Source: Allobogoriella deserti (GTDB lineage Bacteria > Actinomycetota > Actinomycetes > Actinomycetales > Actinomycetaceae). Taken from it: 64,000 bases of DNA. The position numbers and the translations under genes are program-made. The notes below the pieces were generated by a model that did no database searches, was not told the origin of the DNA, and worked only from the letters and a program-made list of their open reading frames with translations. The stretch is taken from positions 1 to 64,000 of the forward strand of contig NZ_JBHUEE010000011.1 in NCBI RefSeq assembly GCF_042680605.1. Reading direction: 5' to 3'. Positions 8,427 to 18,133 of this stretch are shown in pieces (position 1 is the first letter of the stretch; each line of letters opens with the position of its first letter).

Positions 8427-9971
8427 GTGCTCCTCGCCGACCTCGTCGAGACCCACGCCGCTGTGGCGGCGACACGCTCACGCCTGCGTAAGCGCGAGTT
8501 GCTCGCCGAGGCGCTGCGCACCGCTGCCGCCGGCGGGGCCGAGGAGGTGGAGATCGTCGCCTCCTACCTGTCCGGCCGGGTACGGCAACGCCGCACCGGC
8601 GTCGGCTGGCGCAGCCTGGCGGAGCTGCCGCCGCCGGCCGACTCCCCCACGCTCACCGCCGCCGGCGTCGACGCGGAGCTGGAGCGGATCTCGGTCCTCT
8701 CCGGTGAGGGGTCGCACGCCGCCCGGTCGACCGCCGTCGCCTCGCTCTTCGGCTCGGCCACGGCGCCGGAGCAGGACTACCTGCGCGACCTCGTCGTCGG
8801 GGAAATGCGCCAGGGCGCACTGGACTCGCTCCTGCTGGACGCCATCGCTGCCGCGGCAGAGGTACCCGTGACGACGGTGCGCCGCGCAGCGATGTTCAGC
8901 GCGCTGTCCGGCCCGATCGCCCAGGCGGCACTGTCCGGCGGCGCGGCTGCGCTCGAGGACTTCCGCCTCGAGGCGGGCCGTCCGATCCGCCCGATGCTCG
9001 CCTCCTCCGCGCCGGACGTCGCGGCGGCGATCGACAAGCTCACGGGCTCGGACGTGGACACCGAGCTCGTGGCGGACGCGAAGATCGACGGTATCCGGGT
9101 ACAGGTGCACCGTCGCGGTGATGACGTCGCGGTCTTCACCCGCTCGCTCGACGACATCACCGACCGGGTCCCGGAGGTCGTCGAGGTGGCGCTCGCCCTG
9201 CCGAACGACGTCTTCGTCCTCGACGGCGAGGCCGTCGCTCTCGATGCACAGCAGCGTCCCCGGCCGTTCCAGGAGACCGGGTCACGCACCATGAGCCGGG
9301 ACGGTGCCGCGCTGCGCAACGAGGTCCCGCTGTCGGTGTTCTTCTTCGACGTGCTCCATCTCGACGGCGACGACCTCATCGATGCGCCCGCGGCAGAACG
9401 CTTCGCCGCCCTCGCCCGGGTGGTGCCGCCGGATCTGCAGGTCATCCGCCGGACCTCGAGCGACGCCGAGGAGATCCAGGCGTTCTTCACCGAACTCGTC
9501 GCCGGAGGTCATGAAGGGATCGTGCTCAAGGACCTCTCGGCGCGTTACGACGCCGGCCGCCGCGGATCGGCGTGGGTGAAGGTCAAACCGCGTCACACCC
9601 TCGATCTCGTCGTGCTCGCCGTCGAGTGGGGCAGCGGACGACGCCGTGGCTGGCTCTCCAACATCCATCTCGGCGCTCGCGACGGTGACGGGTTCGTCAT
9701 GCTCGGCAAGACGTTCAAAGGGATGACCGACGAGATCCTCGCCTGGCAGACCGAGCGGTTCCTCGAACTGGAGACCCATCGCGAGGGTCACGTGGTCCAC
9801 CTCCGTCCCGAACAGGTCGTCGAGATCGCGTTCGACGGCCTGCAACGGTCCACCCGATATCCCGGTGGGCTCGCCCTGCGCTTCGCCCGGGTGCTGCGGT
9901 ACCGCGACGACAAGACTGCCGCGGAGGCGGACACGATTCAGACCGTGCGCTCCCTCGCCGCCCCGAGCTAG
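8427..9971 (+). CDS. ligB: ATP-dependent DNA ligase (LigB type)
   Basis: 514 residues, close to the length of mycobacterial LigB. The adenylation motif is ADAKIDGIRVQVHR, with the nucleotidyl-acceptor Lys at residue 219. Later motifs are VFVLDGEAVALD, VFFFDVLHLDGDDL and EGIVLKDLSARYDAGRRGSA followed by WVKVKP. The C-terminal part is the OB-fold region. The N-terminal domain (about 1-190) is the helical DNA-binding domain of this class. The GTG start is chosen because AGGA precedes it and the family begins LLADLVET here. It seals nicks and is dispensable in relatives that also have NAD-dependent LigA. The gene converges with the sortase gene, with only 4 bases between them. Confidence 0.92.
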   Translation: MLLADLVETHAAVAATRSRLRKRELLAEALRTAAAGGAEEVEIVASYLSGRVRQRRTGVGWRSLAELPPPADSPTLTAAGVDAELERISVLSGEGSHAARSTAVASLFGSATAPEQDYLRDLVVGEMRQGALDSLLLDAIAAAAEVPVTTVRRAAMFSALSGPIAQAALSGGAAALEDFRLEAGRPIRPMLASSAPDVAAAIDKLTGSDVDTELVADAKIDGIRVQVHRRGDDVAVFTRSLDDITDRVPEVVEVALALPNDVFVLDGEAVALDAQQRPRPFQETGSRTMSRDGAALRNEVPLSVFFFDVLHLDGDDLIDAPAAERFAALARVVPPDLQVIRRTSSDAEEIQAFFTELVAGGHEGIVLKDLSARYDAGRRGSAWVKVKPRHTLDLVVLAVEWGSGRRRGWLSNIHLGARDGDGFVMLGKTFKGMTDEILAWQTERFLELETHREGHVVHLRPEQVVEIAFDGLQRSTRYPGGLALRFARVLRYRDDKTAAEADTIQTVRSLAAPS

Positions 9972-9975
9972 GCGA

Positions 9976-10650
9976 TCAGGCCGGCTGGAAGTCCTCAAGC
10001 TCGGCGTAGGTGACCCAGCGCTGCGCCGTCGACCCGAGCGGGTGGCAGGCGACCAGCGTCATGAGTTGACCGACGGCGGGCCCGCCGGGGTTGTGCGGGT
10101 CGGCCTCGATGACGCGGACCTGGTCGGGCGTGACGATCTCGTACTCGCTGACGGCGTAGGTGTACTCGCCCTCGTCCGTGGTCACGATGATCTCGTCGCC
10201 GACCTCGAGCTCGTTGATCCGGTAGAGCGGCTTGGAGTGGAGCGTGCGGTGTCCGGCCAGGGCGAAGTTGCCCTCGGCACCCGGCATCGAGCTGGTCGGG
10301 AACCGGCCGAGTCCGAGATTGTCCAGCACGTGGTCGGAGATGCCTTCACTGATGGGGTATTCCTCGTTGCCCCAGCTCGGGACCCGCATGGTGGCGAACG
10401 TCTGGCCCTCGCTCACCTCGTCGGGGACGACGACGTCCTCGGACTCCGAGGTCTGAGCGGATGCGTCCCCCTGGGGCTCGAACGGTGTCTCCTCCGTGGT
10501 GACAGGGCGATCGATCTGGGCGCTCGTGCGAGCGGCCGGCTCGCTGCGCAGTGCCACCGCCGCGATCCCCGCGGCGACGACCAGGACGACGGCGACGAAC
10601 GCCGCGAGGATCAGCCGGGTGCGCGGCCGCCCCTCGTGCGTGTGGCTCAT
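9976..10650 (-). CDS. class E sortase
   Basis: 224 residues: a short cytoplasmic end, one membrane segment at about 12-35, a Thr/Glu/Ser-rich linker, then the sortase barrel. The catalytic triad is visible as His134 (LAGHRT), Cys202 (TLVACHP) and Arg211 (AQRW). Class E sortases are typical of actinobacteria and attach LAxTG-type proteins to the cell wall. No clear sorting-signal substrate is encoded beside it. The ATG is preceded by a GGGGGA ribosome site. Confidence 0.9.
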   Translation of the reverse strand: MSHTHEGRPRTRLILAAFVAVVLVVAAGIAAVALRSEPAARTSAQIDRPVTTEETPFEPQGDASAQTSESEDVVVPDEVSEGQTFATMRVPSWGNEEYPISEGISDHVLDNLGLGRFPTSSMPGAEGNFALAGHRTLHSKPLYRINELEVGDEIIVTTDEGEYTYAVSEYEIVTPDQVRVIEADPHNPGGPAVGQLMTLVACHPLGSTAQRWVTYAELEDFQPA

Positions 10651-10899
10651 GGGTCCCCCTGATGATGCCGGTGACCTCCTCACTATGCCCCGACTCGCGC
10701 CGTGCTGCCAGAGGTCGAAAGTGAAAGGTTGGTGACGAAATATCGCCGTCGCACCCCGCCGCGCGGCCCCGCGACGCCCTGACCGGGGGCGTCGTCGGGA
10801 CGGCCACACGCCGACGCGCCATAACGGACTGGATCCGGCCACCCCGTAGGCTCACCTTCGGCTCTGACGACCACGACCCGGAAGCGGTTAGTTCCACTC

Positions 10900-13800
10900 A
10901 TGCACGACGACGTCACTCTGACCCTGGGCCGCGCACGCCGCGTCCTCACCGAACGCATCTGGCCCGCCGTCCACTCCACACCGCGGCCGTTCGAGGTGAG
11001 CTCGCACGACCTGCCCGGCGAACCGATCCCACCCGCCGACGCGCTGGCCCTCGACTACCGGCCCTACGAGGTGGGCACCGACTGGGGTGCACCGTGGGGA
11101 ACGACCTGGTTCCGGCTGCGCGGCACAGTTCCGGCCGAGTGGTCCGGACGGACCGTCGAGGCGGTCATCGACATCGGCTTCGACAAGAACATGCCCGGCT
11201 TCCAGTGCGAGGGCCTGCTCTACCGCCCGGACGGCTCGCCGGTGAAGTCGGTGAACCCGCGCAACCGGACGGTCACCATCGCCGAGCAGGCGGCCGGCGG
11301 CGAGAACGTCGAGCTGTACCTCGAGGGCGCGGCCAATCCCGTCATCCTCGACTCCCACCCTTTCCTCCCCACACAGGAAGGGGATATCCGCACCTCCTCG
11401 ACCAAGCCCATCTACGCCACCCGGCGGATGGACCTGGCCGTCTTCGAGCCGGAGGTGCACGCGCTCGCGCTCGACGTCGAGGTCCTCGTCGAACTCGTCG
11501 AAGAACTCCCGAGCGGACCGCGCCGCATGCGCATCCTGCAGGCCCTCGACGATGCGCTCGACGTGCTCGACCTGCAGCGCATCGCGGACACGGCGGCACA
11601 GGCGCGCTCGGAGTTGACCGAGGTGCTCGCCTCCAAGGCGGAGCCGAGTGCGCACGTCATCTCCGCCGTCGGCCATGCCCACATCGACTCCGCCTGGCTC
11701 TGGCCGATCCGCGAGACGATCCGCAAGGTCGCGCGCACCACCGCGTCGATCACCGATCTCATCGACCGCACCGACGACTTCGTCTACGGCATGTCCTCGG
11801 CTCAGCAGTACGCCTGGATCAAGGAGCACCGGCCGGAGGTCTACGCCCGGGTCAAGGAGGCGGTGGCCGCCGGCCGCTTCCTGCCGTTGGGCGGCATGTG
11901 GGTCGAGTCCGACACGGTGATGCCGACCGGCGAGGCGATGGTGCGGCAGTTCTCCCAGGGACAGCGGTTCTTCGAGCGTGAGTTCGGCATCCGCCCCAAG
12001 GGTGTGTGGCTGCCGGACTCGTTCGGCTACTCCCCCGCGCTGCCGCAGCTCATGCGCCGGGCCGGGTTCGAGTGGTTCTTCACCCAGAAGATCTCCTGGA
12101 ACCAGGTCAACGTCTTCCCACATCACACGTTCCTGTGGGAGGGCATCGACGGGTCCCGGGTCTTCACCCACTTCCCACCGATGGACACCTACAACTCGCA
12201 GCTCTCCGGCGAGGAGGTCGCCAAGGCCACCCGCCAGTTCCGCGAGTCCCGCCGGGCCACCGGGTCGATCGCCCCGGTCGGGTGGGGCGACGGCGGTGGC
12301 GGCACCACCCGCGAGATGGTCGGCAAGGCGGAACGGCTCGCCGACCTCGAGGGCAGCGCGAAGGTGCGGTGGGAGCACCCGGACGAATTCTACGCCCGCA
12401 CCCGTGCGGAGCTCTCCTCACCACCCGTGTGGGCCGGTGAGCTCTACCTCGAGCTCCACCGCGCGACGCTGACCTCTCAGCACAAGACCAAGCAGGGCAA
12501 CCGCCGCAGCGAGCACCTGCTCATCGAGGCCGAGGCGTGGTGCGCCACCGCTGCCGCGACCGCCGGCTTCGACTATCCCTACGACGAGCTCGACGAGCTG
12601 TGGCAGCGGGTGCTCCTGCACCAGTTCCACGACATCCTGCCGGGCACCTCGATCGCCTGGGTGCACCGCGAGGCGGTGGCCGTCTACGAAGAGATCCGCT
12701 CCCGTACCGAGGCCGTCATCGCGCGTGCCCTCGCCGCGCTGGTCGGTGAGGGTGAGCAGGAGATCCGGGCCAACCCGGCGCCGGTGGCGCGCGGCGGCGT
12801 GAACGGGCTCTCCGCCCGGCCGGCGACGGACCTGCCCGAGCCCACCCCTGTGCACCTGCAGGAGACCGATGCCGGTTACGTGCTGGACAACGGCTTCGTG
12901 ACGATCACGATCTCGCGCGAGGGGCACGTGACGTCCGCCGTCGACCGCATCAGCGGCCGGGACGCGATCGCTCCGGGCCGGGAGGCCGGTGTCCTCCAGC
13001 TGCACCAGGACTTCCCGAACAAGTGGGACGCCTGGGACGTGGACAGCTTCTACCGGAACAACGTCACGGACCTGCGTGAGGTCACCGGGATCTCCGCCAC
13101 CGTGCGTGACGACGGCGCGGCTGCGGTCACCGTCTCCCGCGCCTTCGGTGACTCGAGTCTCGAGCAGGTGATCTCGCTCGAGCCCGGCTCGCGCACGCTG
13201 CGGTTCGCGCAGACCACCGACTGGCACGAGGCGGAGAAGTTCCTCAAGGTCGCGTTCCCGCTCGACGTGCGGGCCGAGCACACCGCGGCCGAGACCCAGT
13301 TCGGCCACCAGAAGCGGGTCACCCACACGAACACCTCGTGGGAGGCGGCGAAGTTCGAGACGTCGATGCATCGTTACGTCCTCGCCGAGGAGCCGGGCTT
13401 CGGCGTCGCGCTGGTCAACGACTCGGTGTACGGGTACGACGTCACCCGCGACGTGGACGACACCGGCCACGACACCAGGGTCAGCACCACGGTCCGGCTC
13501 TCCCTCCTGCGGGCCCCGCGGTTCCCCGACCCGGAGACGGACCAGGGCACCCAGACGGTCACGTACGGTCTCGTCGTCGGAGCCGACGTGGCCGACGCCA
13601 CCCGGGCGGGTCTTGAAATGAACCTCGCGGAGCGGAGGGTCACGGGCGGGCACGGCTTCGATCCGCTCGTCAAGCTCCGGCCCGATTCCGGTCCGGGCGA
13701 ACTGGTGATCTCCTCCGTCAAGCTGGCGGACGACCGTTCCGGTGACCTGGTGGTGCGCGTGTACGAGGCGCTCGGGGCCCGGGCCACCGGCACTCTCGCC

Positions 13801-13944
13801 GTCGGCGTCCCGGTCTCCGCCGCCCGCACGGTCAGCCTCATCGAGGACGACCTCGACGGCGCCGATCTCCCGGTCGAGGACGGGACGCTCGAACTCGCAC
13901 TGGAACCGTTCGAGGTTCGCACGCTGCGGCTCGCCCGCGCCTGA
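10900..13944 (+). CDS. alpha-mannosidase, glycoside hydrolase family 38
   Basis: 1014 residues, full length for bacterial GH38. The zinc site begins at HAHIDSAWLWP (His259, His261, Asp263), and the catalytic nucleophile is Asp373 in WLPDSFGYSP. The middle helical domain (VWAGELYLELHRATLTSQHKTK) and the C-terminal beta domains are present. There is no signal peptide, so it is probably cytoplasmic and trims imported mannosides. It stands alone, with a long hairpin directly after the stop. Confidence 0.93.
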   Translation: MHDDVTLTLGRARRVLTERIWPAVHSTPRPFEVSSHDLPGEPIPPADALALDYRPYEVGTDWGAPWGTTWFRLRGTVPAEWSGRTVEAVIDIGFDKNMPGFQCEGLLYRPDGSPVKSVNPRNRTVTIAEQAAGGENVELYLEGAANPVILDSHPFLPTQEGDIRTSSTKPIYATRRMDLAVFEPEVHALALDVEVLVELVEELPSGPRRMRILQALDDALDVLDLQRIADTAAQARSELTEVLASKAEPSAHVISAVGHAHIDSAWLWPIRETIRKVARTTASITDLIDRTDDFVYGMSSAQQYAWIKEHRPEVYARVKEAVAAGRFLPLGGMWVESDTVMPTGEAMVRQFSQGQRFFEREFGIRPKGVWLPDSFGYSPALPQLMRRAGFEWFFTQKISWNQVNVFPHHTFLWEGIDGSRVFTHFPPMDTYNSQLSGEEVAKATRQFRESRRATGSIAPVGWGDGGGGTTREMVGKAERLADLEGSAKVRWEHPDEFYARTRAELSSPPVWAGELYLELHRATLTSQHKTKQGNRRSEHLLIEAEAWCATAAATAGFDYPYDELDELWQRVLLHQFHDILPGTSIAWVHREAVAVYEEIRSRTEAVIARALAALVGEGEQEIRANPAPVARGGVNGLSARPATDLPEPTPVHLQETDAGYVLDNGFVTITISREGHVTSAVDRISGRDAIAPGREAGVLQLHQDFPNKWDAWDVDSFYRNNVTDLREVTGISATVRDDGAAAVTVSRAFGDSSLEQVISLEPGSRTLRFAQTTDWHEAEKFLKVAFPLDVRAEHTAAETQFGHQKRVTHTNTSWEAAKFETSMHRYVLAEEPGFGVALVNDSVYGYDVTRDVDDTGHDTRVSTTVRLSLLRAPRFPDPETDQGTQTVTYGLVVGADVADATRAGLEMNLAERRVTGGHGFDPLVKLRPDSGPGELVISSVKLADDRSGDLVVRVYEALGARATGTLAVGVPVSAARTVSLIEDDLDGADLPVEDGTLELALEPFEVRTLRLARA

Positions 13945-13958
13945 CCAGCTCCGCAGGC

Positions 13959-14008
13959 AACGAGGTTGCAGAATCCGTCGAAAAGTCGACGGATTCTGCA
14001 ACCTCGTT
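13959..14008. terminator. long perfect hairpin after the alpha-mannosidase gene
   Basis: Two 23-base arms (13959-13981 and 13986-14008) are perfectly complementary around a 4-base loop AAAG. The arms begin AACGAGGTTGCAG and end CTGCAACCTCGTT. Its position 14 bases past the stop suggests termination. The arms are longer and less G+C-rich than local terminators, so a dispersed hairpin repeat is an alternative. Confidence 0.6.
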
Positions 14009-14268
14009 CGTCACCCGGGCGTGGACTCGGGCCGGACGACCACGACGCCCGCCCTCGCGGCGAGTGGGAGGCGGTCGAGCCCGGGCAAGGCACGAAGTCA
14101 CTCGCTGACGGTGGCCAGATCGCCGAGGCCGCCCCCGGCAGCCAGGACGCCGAGCGGCGCGCGACGCCCCGCCCCGGCGCACCCGCCCACGCACCGCACG
14201 GGTTCCGGTGACACCATGTCCACAGGCCGCCGACTGGTGTCGGACCGGCGTGCCACGATGAGGCAGTC
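14009..14268. other. upstream region of the helicase gene; no feature recognised
   Basis: Between the hairpin and the helicase start I see no convincing gene or promoter motif. The region does contain TGTCCACAGG shortly before the start codon. Confidence 0.4.
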
Positions 14269-17200
14269 ATGAACGTTCTCGCGGCGCTGACGGACGACAT
14301 GCTCGCCCGTCACTTCGACTCCCGGACGTTGACCCGCGCCCGCGGGTACGTCTCCCGCGTCCGCGGTCGCCCGACCATCCATGATCTCCGAAAGGACGCG
14401 GTCACCGCCACGGCGTCGATCCAAGGCACCGATGTGACGCCGTACCACGTCGAGTTCCATGCCGACGTCGGGACGCCGGCGAACAGACCGTCCGGCAGGA
14501 GCACGGCCGAGGAATGGGTGGCGAGCGTCTGCAGCTGCCCGGTGGGGAACCAGTGCAAGCACGGCGCCGCCCTTGCCCTTGTACTGCGGCAGTCGTTCGT
14601 CGGCACCGCGGCCGCCCCGGCGTGGCAGCGCCAGCTCGACGCCCTCGCCACCGAGTTGGCGGACCAACACACGCCGGTGGCTCCGACCGAGTTCGCGTTG
14701 CAGTTCTCGCTGGCGCCTCCCAGCCGGTACAGCTACTCCGCCCTGCCGAGCTTCCACCTGCGTCCCATGCGTCGGGGTAGCCGGGGAAAGTGGATCAAGG
14801 GTGGCGCGAGCTGGTCCGATCTCGGTGAGGCGCTGGCAGCGCGCCGGGTCCCACCCGAGCACGAACAGGCCCTGGAGGCCCTGCATACCGGACTCGACCC
14901 GCGCCTGATGCCCGGCCGTTCGGAGACTCCCTCACTCGGTCACTTCAGTCATCACCTCCCCCGTCAGCTCCGCGCCGCGGCCGCGGCGGGCGTCGAGTTC
15001 CTCACCACGGGCGGGGTTCGTTCGGTCAGCGTGCTGCCCGATCCGGTCGAGCTCGCTGCGAGCGCCACGGCACGGGAGGGCAGCACGCGGTTCGCGCTGG
15101 GGGTCGCCGTCGGCGGCGAGGTGTGGCAGGGCGAGTGCCTGGTCCTTCCCGGCGGGCCGTACCCCCAGATGGCCGCGCTCTACGACTCCGGTCATCTGCA
15201 GATCGCCGAACTGACCGAGCCCGTCCCCACCGCGGCCCTCCGGCTCGTGCAGGGCGGGCCGGTCGATATCCCGGCGGCCGATCTCGAGGCCTTCCGCGAG
15301 CGCCTCGCCGGACTGGTCCGGCATGTCGCCGTCCACTCCCCCGACGGCTCCATCGAGGTGCCGGAACGGCTGCGTCCCACGTTGCACGTAGCCGTCGAGT
15401 GGGTGAGTTCCGTCGAGGCCGAGCTCGCGTGGACATGGCGGTACGGGACGTCCCGCCAGGTGGCGGTGGGCGGCGCCGACCCTCTTGGCGGCGTGCGTGA
15501 CCACACGGCCGAGCAGGAGATCCTCGAACGCGTCCCGGACGGGCTGCGCAGCCGCTCCTCGGTCCGCGGCGGCGACGCGCTCTCATTCGCCATCCATGAC
15601 CTCCCGTTCCTCCGGGATCTCGCCGACGTCGAGGTCAGCGAACGGCAGCGCCCGGACTTTCGCGAGGCGACCGAGCCACCCGAGATCAGCTTCGACGTCC
15701 TCGATCCCGAGGCCCCGCCGGACGAGGACGATCCGAGTTACACCGACTGGCTCGACCTCACCGTCACCATCACGGTGGCCGGCGAGACGGTGCCGTTGGT
15801 GCTCGTCCTGGCGGCACTGACTCTCGGCGAGGACTTCGTCGTCCTGCCGAGCGGACTGTATATGCCGACGGACATTCCCGAGTTCACCGGGCTGCGCGAG
15901 GTGGTCGAGGCGGCCTCGCAGCTGCAGGACCGGGACGGGGACCGGCTGCGCGTGGGCAAGCACGACCTCGGCGTATGGGCGGAACTGGCCGAGGTCGGCG
16001 TCGTCTCCCGCCAGGCGAACGAATGGGTGGAGCGTGCGCGGGCGCTGCGCGACCTGACCGAGATCCCCCGTCCGGAACCGGTCGGGCTGGCCAGCGAGCT
16101 GCGCAGCTACCAGCAGGAGGGCTTCTGGTGGCTGGCGTTCCTCCATCAGCACGGGCTCGGCGGCATCCTCGCCGACGATATGGGACTCGGAAAGACGCTG
16201 CAGGTGCTCGCGCTCATCCAGCACGCACGCAGTGCCGGAAGCGAGTTGCCGTTCCTCGTCGTCGCACCCACCAGTGTGGTCACCGCATGGGAACACGAGG
16301 CCGAGCGGCACGCGCCGGGCCTGCGGGTCGGCGTGGTGCGGCGACGCACCGACGACGTCGCGGCGATCGCAGCCGAGTCCGACGTCGTCCTCACCACCTA
16401 CACCCTGCTGCGTCTGGGGCAGGACGCTTACGCCGCCCTCGGCTGGGCGGGACTGATCCTCGACGAGGCGCAGCAGGTCAAGAACCATCAGGGCAAGACG
16501 TACGCGGCCGTGCGCAGGGTCGAGGCGGACTTCCGACTGGCGATGACCGGGACGCCGTTCGAGAACCGGCTGATGGAGCTGTGGTCGCTGCTCTCGCTCA
16601 CCGTCCCAGGGCTGTACCCGTGGCCACGGCAGTTCGCTGACGAGGTGGTCAAGCCGGTCGAGCGCGACGGCGACGCACGGGTTCTGGAGCGGTTCCGCAG
16701 GCGCATACGCCCGTTTATGCTGCGGCGCACCAAGGAGCTGGTCGCGGCCGACCTCCCGCCGAAGCAGGAACAGATCCTCGACGTCACGCTCACGCCCAAG
16801 CACCGCAAGCTTTACGACGCGTGGCTCGCGAAGGAGCGGCAACGCATCCTCGGGTTGGTGGCCGACTTCGACCGCAACCGGGTGGCGATCTTCAGCGCAC
16901 TGACCAAACTCCGTCAGCTCGCGCTCGACCCAGCGCTCATCGGCGAGGACGAGGCCGCCGGGTCGGCCAAGCTCGACGTCCTGCTCGAGCACCTGGCAGA
17001 GATCACCGCCGAAGGACACCGCGCGCTGGTGTTCAGCCAGTTCACCTCGTATCTCGAGCGGGTCCGGGCCGGGCTCGACAGGGCCGGTATCACCTCGACC
17101 TACCTCGACGGTTCCACGCGCGAGCGTGCCAGGGTGATCGAGGAGTTCCGGTCCGGCGCGGCACCGGTGTTTCTCATCAGTCTCAAGGCCGGCGGATCAG

Positions 17201-17469
17201 GGTTGACGTTGACCGAGGCGGACTACGTGTTCGTGCTCGATCCGTGGTGGAACCCCGCGGCCGAGGCTCAGGCGGTCGACCGGGCGCACCGCATCGGGCA
17301 GGACCGCAGTGTCCACGTGTACCGCCTCGTCGCGGCGGACACGATCGAGCAGAAGGTGATGGAGCTCAAGGCACGCAAGGCCGAGTTGTTCGCTCAGGTC
17401 ATCGACGGTGACGGCACCGGGTCTGCGGCCATCGAGGCCGAGGACATCCGACGGCTCTTCGTGGACTGA
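14269..17469 (+). CDS. SNF2-family helicase with N-terminal SWIM zinc finger
   Basis: 1066 residues. The SWIM motif CxC-x5-CxH is Cys88, Cys90, Cys96, His98 (CSCPVGNQCKHG). After a long middle domain, the helicase core begins near 610 with LRSYQQEGFWWLAFL. Walker A is ADDMGLGKT (Lys642), motif II is DEAQ (732-735), and motif III is MTGTPFENRLMELWSL. The C-terminal lobe has VFSQFTSYLERVR and ends with motif VI, QAVDRAHRIGQD. Such HepA/RapA-like ATPases move along DNA or remodel protein-DNA complexes. The SWIM finger probably binds nucleic acid or a partner protein. No obvious partner gene adjoins it. The ATG lacks a strong ribosome site. Confidence 0.9.
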   Translation: MNVLAALTDDMLARHFDSRTLTRARGYVSRVRGRPTIHDLRKDAVTATASIQGTDVTPYHVEFHADVGTPANRPSGRSTAEEWVASVCSCPVGNQCKHGAALALVLRQSFVGTAAAPAWQRQLDALATELADQHTPVAPTEFALQFSLAPPSRYSYSALPSFHLRPMRRGSRGKWIKGGASWSDLGEALAARRVPPEHEQALEALHTGLDPRLMPGRSETPSLGHFSHHLPRQLRAAAAAGVEFLTTGGVRSVSVLPDPVELAASATAREGSTRFALGVAVGGEVWQGECLVLPGGPYPQMAALYDSGHLQIAELTEPVPTAALRLVQGGPVDIPAADLEAFRERLAGLVRHVAVHSPDGSIEVPERLRPTLHVAVEWVSSVEAELAWTWRYGTSRQVAVGGADPLGGVRDHTAEQEILERVPDGLRSRSSVRGGDALSFAIHDLPFLRDLADVEVSERQRPDFREATEPPEISFDVLDPEAPPDEDDPSYTDWLDLTVTITVAGETVPLVLVLAALTLGEDFVVLPSGLYMPTDIPEFTGLREVVEAASQLQDRDGDRLRVGKHDLGVWAELAEVGVVSRQANEWVERARALRDLTEIPRPEPVGLASELRSYQQEGFWWLAFLHQHGLGGILADDMGLGKTLQVLALIQHARSAGSELPFLVVAPTSVVTAWEHEAERHAPGLRVGVVRRRTDDVAAIAAESDVVLTTYTLLRLGQDAYAALGWAGLILDEAQQVKNHQGKTYAAVRRVEADFRLAMTGTPFENRLMELWSLLSLTVPGLYPWPRQFADEVVKPVERDGDARVLERFRRRIRPFMLRRTKELVAADLPPKQEQILDVTLTPKHRKLYDAWLAKERQRILGLVADFDRNRVAIFSALTKLRQLALDPALIGEDEAAGSAKLDVLLEHLAEITAEGHRALVFSQFTSYLERVRAGLDRAGITSTYLDGSTRERARVIEEFRSGAAPVFLISLKAGGSGLTLTEADYVFVLDPWWNPAAEAQAVDRAHRIGQDRSVHVYRLVAADTIEQKVMELKARKAELFAQVIDGDGTGSAAIEAEDIRRLFVD

Positions 17470-17608
17470 AGGGTCGGCCTCTCGAGGTCCGATGGGCCTG
17501 TCGAGCCGAGCAGGCTCGGGTTGACCCGGCTTTCCGCCACCCGGACCGCCTGACGCTCGTGGCCCGGGCGTCGCCCTCCGACGGTCGGTGGTGACGGCCG
17601 GCGCCGAC

Positions 17609-18034
17609 TCAGCCCTGAGGCGGAAGGCCGTACGCCCGCTCGGGTCGTACGCGCAGCACAGCCCGGTCGTCGGCGACCATGGCGCGGCGGTAGTCGTCCC
17701 AGTCCGGGTGCTCACCGGCGAGGTCGCGGTAGAGCCGGACGAGCTCCTCGACGACGTCGTCGTCCGGAGCGGCAGCGGGTGGTGTCACCTCGGCCGGCCC
17801 TTCGAGCACGACGTAGGACCAGAAGTCGGGCCCGTTGACGTGGATGGCCGCCCAGGGTTCACGGCGAACGTTGTGGTACTTGGCGCGATCCGCGGTGACG
17901 GAGACGCGAATGATGCCGTCGCCATCGGTGTGCTGCGAGACGTTGGACAGCTGCGGCCGGCCGTCGCGGCGCATCGTCACCGCCACGGCCTGGGATCGGG
18001 CACCGGCGATATCGAGGGCGTGTGCGAGCTCCAT
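17609..18034 (-). CDS. PPOX-class (F420-dependent type) oxidoreductase
   Basis: 141 residues, the normal size for Rv1155-like flavin/F420-binding split-barrel proteins. Family features are AVAVTMRRDGRPQLSNVSQ at the N-terminus, IRVSVTADRAKYHNVRREP in the middle, and DDYRRAMVADDRAVLRVRPE at the end. An ATG at 18034 is used here; a TTG five codons upstream, just after GGGAG, is possible. These enzymes reduce quinone-, biliverdin- or tetrapyrrole-like substrates with F420 or FMN. The substrate cannot be told from sequence. It converges with the helicase gene. Confidence 0.82.
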   Translation of the reverse strand: MELAHALDIAGARSQAVAVTMRRDGRPQLSNVSQHTDGDGIIRVSVTADRAKYHNVRREPWAAIHVNGPDFWSYVVLEGPAEVTPPAAAPDDDVVEELVRLYRDLAGEHPDWDDYRRAMVADDRAVLRVRPERAYGLPPQG

Positions 18035-18133
18035 GACAACGGCAAGCAACGGGCTCCCGGGTCTATTCCGGACGGTGGGTCCGTCGCGCGTCGGGCGCCG
18101 GGTACGGTGGCGACCGGACGCAGAGGAGGACGA

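Noticed and set aside
8308..8481. N-terminal extension of the AlkA-like glycosylase
   Set aside because: The extra residues are Arg/Pro/Gly-rich, overlap the divergent ligase start and the 17-bp duplication, and are absent from the usual family start.
13838..14194. Minus-strand frame running through the long hairpin
   Set aside because: Its only distinctive part is encoded by the palindrome; no ribosome site and no family likeness.
17485..17540. Short stem CCGAGC-AG-GCTCGG between helicase and PPOX genes as a terminator
   Set aside because: Only 6-bp arms with a 2-base centre, too weak to support.
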